Shown: positions 10,851 to 21,187 of the stretch, piece after piece
Numbering within the stretch: the stretch's first letter is position 1
Layout: every line of letters starts with the position of its first letter
Source of the DNA: Xenoacremonium recifei
Taxonomy: Eukaryota; Ascomycota; Sordariomycetes; Hypocreales; Nectriaceae
Direction of reading: 5' to 3'
NCBI GenBank assembly: GCA_012184525.1
Contig: WOFQ01000038.1
Coordinates: 124,001-188,000 of the forward strand
DNA length: 64,000 nt
Made by a program: the position numbers and the translations under genes
The notes under the pieces: model-generated
What the model was told of the DNA's origin: nothing
The model's input: only the letters and a program-made list of their open reading frames with translations
The model's database searches: none

Positions 10851-11657
10851 TCACTTCTTCTTCTTCCCCGTCTCCTCCACCATCCCCGCCTTCACAAACG
10901 CATCCCTCGCCACCCCGTTGATCAGCGCAAACCGCCGCGGGCCCAGCTTCACGCCGCCGTACCAGCGCGACACCACAACCATGGCATCCCACACGTCCAT
11001 GACCTGCATCAAGTGTAGCAGCCGCCCGCCCGCCGCCGCCTCGCCGTCATCATCGCAGTCCTGGAACGTCGCGCCACCGGCGCCTCCGCGAATCCGCCAC
11101 GCCGTCATGTTATGCGTTGCGCTGCGGAAGCGGCGGTCTGAGGCCAGGAGCGCTTGCACGTAGAGCCGCGCTTGGGCGGGGGATGTGACGGGCGCGACGT
11201 GTGCGATGAATGTGGATTTGGATTCTATGACGGGGTCGGAGATGGTCCATGGCGGCGCGGGGAGGTCTTCTTGCATCTCCTGAACTTCTACTTGAGGCTC
11301 CGGCTCCGGCTCCGGCTCCGGCTCAGGTTCATGCTCGACCTCCTCCTCCCAGCGCCGCACGAACTCCTCCACCGCATCGAACAGACACACCTCCCCAGGC
11401 CGATACACATCGCCCAGCACTGCAATAAACAGCGCTAGATCGCGAGCGCCTGCGCCCTTGACGCCGCCCGAGCTGTGGTGCGTGCCGAGGACGGTGGGCG
11501 GTGCGGCCGGGTATGAGGGTGAGAATTCGAGGCGCAGGGAAGAGGCCTCGCCGGGGAGACTGAGGATATAGGTGGCGGGTGCGGATTCGAGGGTTAGCGT
11601 GCCGTCGCCGTAGATGGAGTTGAGGGCCTCGACTTCATCGTGGAGGTCGTCGGACAT
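10851..11657 (-). CDS. YIH1: YIH1/IMPACT homologue, Gcn2 inhibitor
   Basis: Yih1 (mammalian IMPACT) binds Gcn1 through an RWD domain and so restrains the eIF2-alpha kinase Gcn2, linking amino-acid supply to translation. The product is 268 aa and intronless. The N-terminal RWD domain starts MSDDLHDEVEALNSIYG. A low-complexity acidic linker follows (Glu-Pro repeats at about residues 113-125, encoded by a hexanucleotide repeat). The C-terminal UPF0029/IMPACT domain carries KSTFIAHVAPV, THNMTAWRIRG and VVVSRWYGGVKLGPRRF. ATG 11657 is preferred over an in-frame ATG at 11708 because RWD domains begin at this point. The gene is convergent with the ACT-domain gene. Confidence 0.92.
   Translation of the reverse strand: MSDDLHDEVEALNSIYGDGTLTLESAPATYILSLPGEASSLRLEFSPSYPAAPPTVLGTHHSSGGVKGAGARDLALFIAVLGDVYRPGEVCLFDAVEEFVRRWEEEVEHEPEPEPEPEPEPQVEVQEMQEDLPAPPWTISDPVIESKSTFIAHVAPVTSPAQARLYVQALLASDRRFRSATHNMTAWRIRGGAGGATFQDCDDDGEAAAGGRLLHLMQVMDVWDAMVVVSRWYGGVKLGPRRFALINGVARDAFVKAGMVEETGKKKK
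11296..11325. repeat. GGCTCC hexanucleotide microsatellite inside YIH1
   Basis: Four perfect GGCTCC units (11296-11319) are followed by GGCTCA. Read on the minus strand they encode alternating Glu and Pro in the linker between the RWD and IMPACT domains. Length variation here would add or remove Glu-Pro pairs without a frameshift. Confidence 0.9.
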
Positions 11658-12073
11658 GGCTGGCGGGTGTGAAGAGTGAGTGAGCGAGGGGTTTGGTTGA
11701 TGATACATGAGATGAGATGAGGTCTGGAGAAGGCGTTTTCGCACAGTGCTTTGACAGCGGACTGTGCCTGATTTTCGGGTCCATCCACATGCGCTAATAA
11801 GCTGACTCTTTATAAAGACCTTGTAAACCCCAATTAGAGTTGTTCTTGTTATAACAGCAATTAAATCTCAAGAGAATCATTTCTCAGTCTTGCTGCTCTC
11901 AGCCTGATCATGCTATCCATCCCATGCTATTCGTCCAATTAACCCTAATCCTGTTCGCATGAAAGCGTACACACTACCATTGGTATCAACAGAGAAAATC
12001 CAAAAACTCATTCGCCCCAAAACCTCCCTCTAAATTCATATTCCATATGTTGCCTGGCTTTCAATCATTATCT
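11658..12073. other. Intergenic region upstream of YIH1
   Basis: The region holds the YIH1 promoter (minus strand) and the 3' end of the epoxide-hydrolase-like gene. AT-rich around 11810-12050. No further gene seen. Confidence 0.45.
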
Positions 12074-13797
12074 TCAACTCGCTTGCTGGGAGCTCTCCCC
12101 TGACGAAGACGGCTTCTTCGACCCCATCCCCGGAGGAACCAGAAACCCTGCCTCGTCCTGAATAGGCGACTCAACCTGCTTGCCCTGCGCCTTGGCCGAC
12201 AACCCCGGAGACAACTCTGCTGTATCCTGCACCGTCGTCCCCGACAAATCCGCTGGAGCTGTGCGGCCGCCCTCATCTACAACCTGTTCCAGCAAAACGG
12301 CGCCTGGCTGCTCGGCCTGCTGCATCCTCTTGTCCGTCGCCAGAATAGCCTTAGCGAGCGCTCTTGCTCCGTCGATTATGACCTCTGGCTTGTCGCGGAT
12401 CAAGAACCCTGGTTTTCCCTTGACTCGTTTTAGACTGAGCACTTGGTACCGCGAGTGCGCCCATGCTGGGCAGGCGTATGTCGAGCTGGCGGGTCGAGGC
12501 AGAAGGCTTTGCTGTTGTTGTCGGTCTTCGGATGCGTCCTCTTCGCCGAGGAACACAGTCACGCCCATCTTGAATTTGTGAGCTGGCCTCCTGAGATCCT
12601 CGTTGTCGCCGCGAGACGCCGCCTGCGCCCAGAATCTCAGCGCGGCTTCCGGACCGGGCAGCCACAGAAGCTCTGTCAGGGTGATAATCTCCGCAGGGGA
12701 AAGTTCCTTTGCTGGGTCGAGAACACGAAGCATCTTCAAGACATAGAGAAGAAGCCCTGTTGGTGAGTCGCATAGAGCATAAGACAGCGTGTTGGGGTCC
12801 AGGTCACCATCACCGAACATGCCCACCCCTTTCAATGTCTTCTTCGCGCCTCGCTTGGATTTTCCTAGTCTGCGTATTGCCGCAAAATCGTCTTTTGAGT
12901 AACCCATCATGCTGGTATGGAAGAAGTTGGCCACCGTCCACTTCGTCCAACCAACAGGCGACTCTCCTAATTTTGGCGACAGTAGCGGCGGGTTGATTGC
13001 GTGAACTCCCAGACAGGACTTTGAAAAGTCATTTGAAAGACACTTGAGGATCCGCCAGTCGATATCCGCCGGAGACGTAGAAAGGCACCCGGCGCTGCTG
13101 GCGATGTAGTGAGGATACTTGAGTCTCCCCATCAGCGCGTCTAGGAGATCAGCCGTCACCTGAGCCGGGGATGTGTTATTCGGTAGCGCATCGCTAAATC
13201 CTAAGCCTGGTAATGAGGGAATAATCAGGTGAAATGGTTGGTTCTGCCCTGCATCCTCGGGATCTGTGAGCGGCGCAACGAGGCTGCCAAGGGAGAGATT
13301 GGTCAAGGGGAAGGGAGGGATGAGGAGCAGCGGCACGGCATTTGCGTGAGGTGACCGTGCATGGATGAAGTGAATTCTGATGGGAACAGGCGAGAATTCT
13401 GGTTTGATGGCGGTGCGGTACTGAGGAAGCGACTTGTTCAGCTCATCCTCCTGGTCTCGCCATGAATACTGTTCCAGCCTGAGCAACCATCAGCTCTGTC
13501 AGCCTCAACCCGGCTATTGACTTCAGACATGATGCTTACCAGAAATCAATCAGCGGCTCGACCTGAGGTTTCGGCTCCCACCAGTCCGCTGATTGCGGCC
13601 TCCCATTCTCATGAGGCAAGCGAGTAAGCTCCAGCTTCTGCTTCGTCAGATCCAAATACCTGCTCGAGACCTGTCCAACCCGTCAGCACCAACAACCTCC
13701 AACTCGCGCAAACTTCAGCAGGACTCACATGAATTCGATACAGCGCGACCTCGTCCTCCGCAGGCGCAGTCGTCGTCGTCCCCTCTGCCTCAGCCAT
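12074..13797 (-). CDS. Epoxide-hydrolase-like alpha/beta-hydrolase with altered catalytic motifs
   Basis: Three exons are inferred: 13729-13797, 13540-13670 and 12074-13478. The introns (58 and 61 bases) have GTGAGT/GACAG and GTAAGC/CTCAG ends. The product is 534 aa. The N-terminal part reads like the epoxide-hydrolase N-terminal domain (YRIH, VEPLIDFWLEQYSWRDQEDELNK, YRTAI). The core fold follows (PFHLIIPSLPGLGFSDALP). The usual oxyanion motif HGWPG is replaced by IPPFPLTNLSLG, and the usual nucleophile motif GGDWG region reads SSAGCLSTSPADIDW, so the Asp nucleophile, if retained, would be the one before W. About the last 150 residues are low complexity. Catalysis is therefore uncertain. Confidence 0.72.
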
Positions 13798-14846
13798 GGC
13801 GATGTCTCTCTTCTTACACAGTGAAGCGATCTGCGATCCAACTGTGGCGCAGCTTTTCAAGGTGAGGCTTTCGCGTCCGCAACAGAAACCAGAGGAAGCC
13901 GGGCCAACGGGTAAAAGTAGGGCCACGACGCCCACCTGACGGGACCCTGAGCTTCCACAGTGCCCTTTATTACTTCCCTCCAGTGACATCCCCCGGTCGT
14001 GATATTATCTGCAGCTTCGAATTAAGGGACCTGGGACCAGCCCCCGTGGCTTGCGTCGCAGCACTAGCCCCAGCGGGGCGCCGCCAGCTGTGGCTTTAGC
14101 GTTGCCGCCGCCGGTGCAAACGGTCCGAGGCGCGCGCTGATTGGCTGGAGCCGCAAGCAAGGGCGTGATAAGTGGCGGTGCACACGTATCCCGGCTCGTG
14201 TCGGAAATGATCGCCAGGATGCCACGCCGCAGGTTTCGGCCGCGGCCCTGTCGCGTGGCCTCGAAGCAGGTTGGAGCGGCGTTTCAGCGCGTGCAAATCA
14301 AGGAATGCTGATGCGGCTGCTGGCCCGAGCGGGGAAGACCCTGGTTTCGATTGGCGGGTGTGGCTGTGATGGGTGCGCCACAGCAGGACTTCCGCCACAG
14401 ATCAGGGCATCGGCAGGTCTCGAAGGGGGTGATTGACTCGTTCAGGCTGAGATGTGCACTCCATGGGTGCCGAAAGAGACTCTTTAATGGGTCGCGTGTG
14501 AGCATTTTACTGACTTTGGATTAATCTTTCTGAACGCACTCCGTATGCCGCGTCTCCTTGCCACTGTGATCATCCCCATTACCCTGTTTGCACCCTCATG
14601 ATACGAGAAAACGACCAGCTCTGGAATATCGTCCTTTAGACACCTAAACACCGATATGGAAAGTCATCTGTCGACCTGACATTTAGGAAAAGAAAGCTCT
14701 CTCTTGTCGGGACCATGACGCTGGTTCCCATAGATGCCTTTCGGAAGACACCTCAAACAGAAACTCGATTGACCGCCTCGCTCCCTCAATACGTTACTTT
14801 CCGGAGTACTGCTGCTGAAGCCCCCCAGTCTCTTGACTGCCTCTAT
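13798..14846. other. Intergenic region upstream of the epoxide-hydrolase-like gene
   Basis: This 1.05-kb stretch lies between the 5' end of one minus-strand gene and the 3' end of the next. Parts near 14040-14300 are GC-rich. Minus-strand ORFs at 14096-14505 have no family signature. No feature beyond a likely promoter is supported. Confidence 0.45.
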
Positions 14847-17610
14847 TTAGTTGTTTCGTTGGGGAGGCGGAGGTTGGCCGCCTGCTGCTGGGCCCCCGCG
14901 TAGGTTGATCTGCCCAAGTCGAGACACGATATTGTTCCCAACGGCATCAACAGCGCCTCTAGGTGAGGTCAGCGTCGGCCCTTCTGATGCGGTTTCCTGA
15001 ACTCGGAAGAGCTTGATGGCGGTTCCATTCCAGACACCCATTGTGCCTCTGGCAACCTGCATCTCGCCCATAAAGACTATTCCCCATAAGAGCGACTCGT
15101 ACCATCCCAGGGCCAATTGAGACCACTCGAACGAATGGACCTTGGGGTCTGAGGGCTCGATGCCGACCAACTTGATGCCTCGAATTCTCTGAAGCGTCTC
15201 GGTCGAGGCAACATCACTTGCGATTGCCTGCTCTGATAGCAACGCCGACACTTGCTGGATGACGGCTAGAATGGTATGCAGAGGAAGCTCCGGCAACCAG
15301 CTGTCGATCCAGTGCGCTGTCGGCTCAAAAGCGCCTGTCTGTGATTGGCCCGACATGGAGTATCCTCCCAGACTTGTAGAGCTGTTCTGCCGCGAGAAAG
15401 TCATGACGCCGGCTGGCATCTTGCCTCTAGCTTTTTCGGACATGCCTCGCAGCTGAGTGGGCAGCGCTTCCTCCATGTTTGCTGCTGAAGACGCCTGCGA
15501 TTGTGCCTCGCTCGAAGTTGACCTCGCTGGCGTCGGTTGAGGGTCATCGTCATCCTCGTCGCTGTCGTCCTCGTCATCCCCAATCGCAAAAGCACCATCT
15601 TCGGGGACCTCCTCTAATGCCGCATGCCGCTGGTGAGAGCTTGTCGGGCTTCTCATACTTTCGACTGAGCTTCGTACCGATGCTGGGTCAAATGGGTCTA
15701 TGTGGCCACCCGAATCTTTTCTTCGTCGGTTTCTTCTTTCGATCTCCTCCTGTCCGCTTTCAAGCGTGAAGCTGCGCAAAGCTTCGATTCTCTTCTTGTT
15801 TTTCAAGATGGCAAATATTAACTCTGGGTTGCTAGAGTACTTGTGCTCAATATTTGAGCTTATCGACTCCAAAAGGGAACGGAGAAGATCGTGGTTTGTT
15901 TCGTTGGCGAGGAGGAATGATGGTGATGACATGGAGGAGAACAGCTGCATTAACTTGGTGCTGCTGTGGCTGCTAAGGCCCTCGAGGTAAGGTGCGATAT
16001 TGTTAATCACGGCAAGAAGTGCTGGATAGATGGCCGTTAGTTTACCCTGACTCGTTGCAATCAGGTTATAGATCGAATGGATCAGGAAGTCTGCATAAGT
16101 GCCCCTGAACCCGGGAACTCGGATCGAAGCAGGAAGGGTCTCTTGACCCTCGAAATGCTTATTGAGATTGATTCCAAAGTTGGTCTCGACGCTCAGGGTC
16201 TGCAACAAGAATGCACACATCCGTACCACCCCTTGCTTCGCAGCATCATTCTTGTACTCCAAAGCATAAAAAAGAGCTAGAATGACAAAGTCATGAGCTC
16301 TCTCGGTATCAATTATGAACGACCGGAACCGCTTGTTGCACTGAGTAATCTCCCAAAACAGCATCAGGATCTCAGGCGCAAAGTTCCCAGATGACTGTGT
16401 CCCTGGGAGATACGACGTCTTTTCTTGGAGAGGCTGGTTCAATATCCGAGACATGCCGTCCACGATGAATTGGAAATCCTGGGGTCGATGCAAGCGACCG
16501 AGAAAGTGTCGGTAGAAGTTCTTGTTCGACTGCGCCGAAGAATTCTCGGGGATCGGGTATAAGAGCAGTGCTAGTAGGAATTGCAAGGAATATGTTACCA
16601 GCATTTGCTTCCCATCCTTGAACATGAGTGTGTTGTAGGGCACTCGCCAAGTGGCCGGATTATACTTCAGCGTCTGTATGGGATTAGTGAAATGGGAATA
16701 AGTTGACAACGTTGAGTACAACACCTACCGTATTCAACAGAGAGCAGAGAACTGAAAGCACGATCTGCTTGTCCGAGCAGGAGCAGAGGTGAGTTAAGGC
16801 CGGAACTCCTTTCTGCGGGAGAATTCCTGCAGTCATGTACATACTCTGACCAGTCAAGGTCAATAGCAGACGCAGAATCTCGGATCTGTTGCTCTCATAT
16901 TCCTTCGTGGTAGCCACGGCAGTGTTGCAGCCAACGCCGCTCTGCCAGATGGCGTAGGTAACTTTGGACTGGCCATGCGGCTGGCGGGGTATTGTCAGAT
17001 CACTGAAGAATAGTAGGTCGATCAGGGTGTCGATGAGCTCCTCGGCGAGCGGTTTTACGTCTTCGAACTTGTCTGACTCGGGTTTGGTGACCTCTTCTTC
17101 TTGAGCCTCGTCAAAGAGAACCTCATTGGCGATGGCAGCCTGTCGTGTGCGTTTCCTTCGTTGCGCCCAGAAGAACCGTTCTTCCCAATTTGCAAGCGAT
17201 TCCTTCTCGTAGAGGTAAGGCAGAACCCGCGTCAGGACCCTAACGCAGTTCAAAGCCTCTCGTTCGGGCGCGAGTTCGGGGTCCGGGAAGGACGGATGGT
17301 GGCGGAGTATGAACAGCCGTGAGGTGACTGCTAAGATAAGGGTTTCGAGGTTCTCTATTGCGCGGTCGCGAGTTCGACGAATATCGGCGGGCGTGAATAG
17401 GCTGAAGACATCTTCGGAGGATTCGGGCAGCTCCCAGAACTAGAGGTCAAGTCAGCTCTGGCATATTTCGACTAGGAGACGCTTCATCATCAGGGTCCAC
17501 GGGCTGGGGCATACAGAGGTCCAGTAGGTATCGTCGGCAGGGATGTGTCGCTCCTCTGAGAGACGGAAGATGCCCTGCTTGAAGACCAACTTGGAGTCAC
17601 TGGCGCCCAT
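14847..17610 (-). CDS. HID1: HID1-domain protein
   Basis: HID-1 proteins are large peripheral Golgi/secretory-pathway proteins needed for dense-core vesicle sorting in animals; the fission-yeast relative (Ftp105) recruits a ubiquitin protease to the Golgi. Three exons: 17515-17610 (MGASDSKLVFKQGIFRLSEE), 16729-17439 and 14847-16673, joined by introns of 75 and 55 bases. The product is 877 aa. Family signatures are FWELPESSEDVFSLFTPADI, YLYEKESLANWEERFFW, KYNPATWRVPYN and the C-terminal VHSFEWSQLALGWYESLLWG. An acidic Ser-rich linker at about residues 610-665 interrupts the helical repeats. The N-terminal MGxxxSK context would permit myristoylation, which is an inference. The gene looks intact. 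Confidence 0.88.
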
Positions 17611-17928
17611 GACTAAAGTCCGAGGCAGTGCCTCTGTCAGACTGCGGTTCGGTTTGTGTTGCGGCGCTCAGATGGTAAGGTAAGGTAAGGTAAGGCTGCA
17701 AGTTCAGGGAGATGCCGATCATGAGCTGGAGGTTAGGTTTGGGGCGGCCGCTACGTAACGGGCCTGAGGTACGTACCCAATGGAGTACGGTGGCGTGGAT
17801 TAGTCATGTGTGCCACCTCGGCACAGTCCCCAGACTCTACAAGTAAATATCTTGTAATTCAATAATATATTTCTAAAATACAGAGTAGAACAATGCGTTT
17901 CTCAGCGCGTAAAAAGTAGATCGCAATG
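17611..17928. other. HID1 upstream region
   Basis: The region contains the HID1 promoter (minus strand) and the 3' end of the short zinc-cluster gene. It carries the pentanucleotide repeat listed separately and an AT-rich tract near 17840-17880. Confidence 0.5.
17674..17695. repeat. GGTAA pentanucleotide microsatellite
   Basis: Four tandem GGTAA units followed by GG lie about 65 bases upstream of the HID1 start codon. The reverse complement reads TTACC. It may be a promoter element or simple slippage. Confidence 0.85.
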
Positions 17929-18631
17929 CTAAAAGTAGACGTTGGGGTGTTGCCGCGATAGACTCGTTGCTTTACTAAATTCCATCCTCCCACTTAGCGA
18001 CGGTTGGGACAGGGTATCCTCAATTATTGAAGACATTTCTTCCCTAATATCTGAAGTATTGGCCTGCGGCTCATCTTCGTCCTGTCGAGATGACGCACTC
18101 TCGCTTGCTTTCTGCTGATACCAGGTCCGCAAGTCTGTTTGCGTTGCCAAAGGAAATTGCTCCCATTCACGGACCCGTCCCGCTTTGCTTCGCTGGGGGA
18201 CGGTCCAATTTGTCCTCGGACGATCACTCGTTGACTGACGGCCGGCAGTTTCCTGCAGTAGTTGAAACAAAGCTTGCTCTGTCTCATAGAGTCGTGCTTC
18301 CAACTTATTGAGATACCCAGAAGGCAAACCCCTGTAAGTGGGAATTAGCCTGCAAGTTCATGATCAATGATGGATGGAATATGACCTTTTGCTTTGTTCT
18401 GGATACTGGCAGGCCGATGGTAGGTGATCACATTGAAGACAAACGGGTCTAAATATTTCGTTAGTTATAAAACTGTTTATCTGGGGTTGCATACTTACAA
18501 ATTACGATCACACTAACATGACGAAGACAAATGAAGCCATTAGCGAGATGGGTGAAGCGGGGTTGGATTGCGTCTCTTACTCGTCGCTTCTTCGCTCGAC
18601 AGGGCTCACAAGCTATAGAACTCTGTGGCAT
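17929..18631 (-). CDS. Short Zn2Cys6 DNA-binding protein without a regulatory domain
   Basis: A four-exon model restores a perfect fungal Zn2Cys6 cluster. Exons are 18581-18631, 18499-18512 (14-base microexon), 18386-18448 and 17929-18331. Introns are 68, 50 and 54 bases. The cluster reads C-EP-C-RAKKRR-C-DRNLPV-C-LQ-C-DHLPSA-C at about residues 8-35. Each of the first two junctions falls inside the cluster. A linker and dimerisation-type helix follow (RGLPSGYLNKLEARLYETEQ), then about 110 residues of low-complexity sequence ending in NVYF. The product is only 176 aa and lacks the middle homology domain usual in this class. That domain is found alone in the divergent gene starting 299 bases away. 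Short zinc-cluster proteins also exist as a family, so this need not be a broken gene. The third donor (GTCATA) is weak. Confidence 0.75.
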
Positions 18632-18743
18632 TTAGGAGAAGCTCCGCAGGAGTTGCTGGCTTATCCTGTTTAATCGCTTGAACATCGATATCTGGGGAAG
18701 CGGCGTAAGGTGGAAGGGAAATCTTGTCCGAGGGATGGGAACC

Positions 18744-18761
18744 CGGACTTTTCCTTCTCCG
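18744..18761 (+). promoter_or_regulatory. Candidate zinc-cluster operator, CGG-N12-CCG
   Basis: The sequence CGGACTTTTCCTTCTCCG lies in the 298-base divergent promoter between the two regulator genes. It has inverted CGG half-sites, the form bound by Zn2Cys6 dimers. It matches the site at 23359-23376 at 16 of 18 positions and shares the 11-mer ACCCGGACTTT with the site near 23339. Confidence 0.55.
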
Positions 18762-18929
18762 GGACCCCAGCAGCAGAACTTAAAAGCAAGCCAGGCGAAT
18801 TACGCTTGGTACCTAAGGAACCTTGCCTGGACAAGTAATATTTCAACATCAATCCATCGCTATTCACAGAGATGTGAACTCAAGCTCCGGCGACTTGGAA
18901 TCGCTAGCCTTGCTCAATTGTTCTGAGCA

Positions 18930-21131
18930 ATGTCCACGTCTCGGTCGCCTGTGGATCGAGATCCTGAAACCCAAACGAGAACTGGAAAACGGAAACGCAG
19001 ACCAGCAAACAGCAATCTAGGATCAAGGACGACTCTGGAATATGGACTGATGCGAGACACCGGAGAGCATGACGTAGCTCGATTTATTGGCAGCGGCAGC
19101 GGCATTCATTTTATTCGAACCGTATATCTGCGGCTTGGTCGGCGGTCAGCATTGAGGCCGTCGCAGGTTCCGGGAGCAGAGAATCTGGTGCCAGGCGAGG
19201 ATGATCAGCTTCAGCAACAACAGGGCGCTGGATCGCGTGAGAGGCCGAGAAACCTCCTTTGGAGTCCTCAAGAGGCTATTGCTGATGATGAGGTCAACCA
19301 TCCCTCATTTGAACAGCTCGTCGAATGGTCCAAGGGTTATTTCGAAGCCTGGCATCCCGCACTGCCGTTCCTTGACGGAGAGGATGTTCTACAAATATTC
19401 GAAAAAGTTAGCCAAGGGCAAGTCTTATCACTCGGCCACCTCGATCTTGTCATATTGAAGTCCGTCCTGTCAATATCACTAGCTGATTCTCGACAACGAT
19501 GTGCACTTCAACAAGGCATCCCACGCTCTCTTTTATTTAGTAGCATCGAGGACGCTGTATCCAGCTCATCTTTTGCTCTTTGCCAACCAGCGTCCCTTCG
19601 AGCGACACAGGCTGCTCTTGCAGTTCAAACGTTCCTGATATCCATGCTCTATCTCAACGCTGCCTCTCGACTGGGAGGCCTCATCGTCCGCATGGCTTTT
19701 CATCTCGGACTCCATCGATGCCCAGCAAGGTTTCCCTTCTTCACGCCGAAAGAGGCTGCTATACGAAGAAGGGTATTCTGGTGCCTTTACTGCTCAGAGA
19801 GATTGCTTTGTCAGTCACTCGGACTCCCTCTCGATATCCAGGATAGCGATGTGGATGTGTGCTATCCCGGTGAAGAAGAGCACTCTGCTACCGTTTCCGA
19901 AGGCGATGCCAGAAAGTTGCAGCTCTTCACATACATAGCAAAGCATGCTCGGATTCGCGGTCTAATTCTTGAGCTCCGAAACAAGTCAATTGCGAGCCGG
20001 CAGGACACTGCAGACCGAGTCTCGTTTGTTCAGACAGAACTGGCGAAGTGGTCCAACGAGATCCAAGATGCTGTAGAGATGGATTCAGTGGACTTGAATG
20101 TCAACTCTGGTGTATCTATTTCCGCGAGCCACCAACTGTTACTGCTGCTTCTCAAGCACGAGTCCATGATCGCCTTGAATCGTCCGGTCATGACCTCAGA
20201 TCACATGAATGCCTCTCAGTCTGCAGCCCTTCATGCTTGCATATCTGCGGCAAGGTCTATATGCATTGGGTTGCATAAACATGTCATGAGGTACAGAGAC
20301 ACTGGAGATGAGACGCGGGATAAGCTTTCTGAACCGTTGACTTGGCCGTCATTTACGTGGATAATTTGGGTCAGTGCATTTGTTCTTTTACATGCTGCTT
20401 CTGAGAAGCAAATTCCACTTTCCAGTGCACTAAGGTATGTATCTCCGGGAATTACATGGTATTTATTCTAAACTATAATTCAAAGGCACGTGAGATCTGG
20501 ACAGGAAGTATTACGACATATCTCGGCAAGGAATACGTCGTGGCCAGAGTACTGTTTGGGTGCTATTGACGAATTGGCTTTGGCTGTTCAGGAAATTCTT
20601 GACAACGAACATCAAGAGACGCCTGATACAGATACAATGCTCCAGGCTCATATTTCTAACACTGAGGAGATGGAACCCAACAGCACCCCTATAGCCACGA
20701 GACGAAAAGTAGGGGGGATATCTTCGCAAGGACCACTGGCTCAACATATTACGACCTCTCCAGGATTGCCTTTTGAAAGCCCAAGCCTGGGTCTAGAGAA
20801 AGATAGCCTTCGAGGAGGGGCTCATGACCGGCAACGACAAGGGTTAAGCCGCCTTACAAGGGAACCTCAGTATCACCAAGCCTACACTTCTGGCAACCAG
20901 CCAGCCATCTCTCACGCTAATGCCCAACAACGCTTTCTTCCAGATGTCTACGAAACTCAGGAATCGACAGTTCACGTGTTACCGGCAGAAGGCCAAGAGT
21001 CAATTGTTTGGTACGATCAACTATTCACGAACACATTCAACGCTATCGACAATCCATTCCTAGCTACTGCACAATCTGACCCAGAAATCGATACCACGTG
21101 GTCCTACCTCCGAGACGGGGGAGGTATATGA
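18930..21131 (+). CDS. Fungal-transcription-factor-domain protein lacking a zinc cluster
   Basis: Exons are 18930-20434 and 20486-21131 (51-base intron, GTATGT donor, CTAAAC branch, CAAAG acceptor), giving 716 aa. The protein carries the fungal_trans middle homology domain: HDVARFIGSGSGIHFIRTVY near residue 45, FEQLVEWSKGYFEAWHPALPF near 125, LGGLIVRMAFHLGLHRCP near 250 and RRRVFWCLYCSERLLCQSLG near 280. This family normally has an N-terminal Zn2Cys6 cluster. Here the N-terminus has only a basic patch (GKRKRRPA, about residues 19-26). No cysteine cluster can be found upstream in any plus-strand frame before the divergent gene. DNA binding may come from a partner, most obviously the short zinc-cluster protein next door. 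The C-terminal 200 residues are disordered-looking. Confidence 0.85.
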
Positions 21132-21187
21132 GTACTATCTGCCTTTCATGATTCATGTGTTTCTGGAGTCTAAAACTTCAAATGCTC

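Noticed and set aside
18930..19020. The basic KRKRRPA patch as the remnant of a zinc cluster in the regulator
   Set aside because: No cysteines flank it and the preceding sequence contains stops in all frames; it is more likely a nuclear-localisation-type patch.
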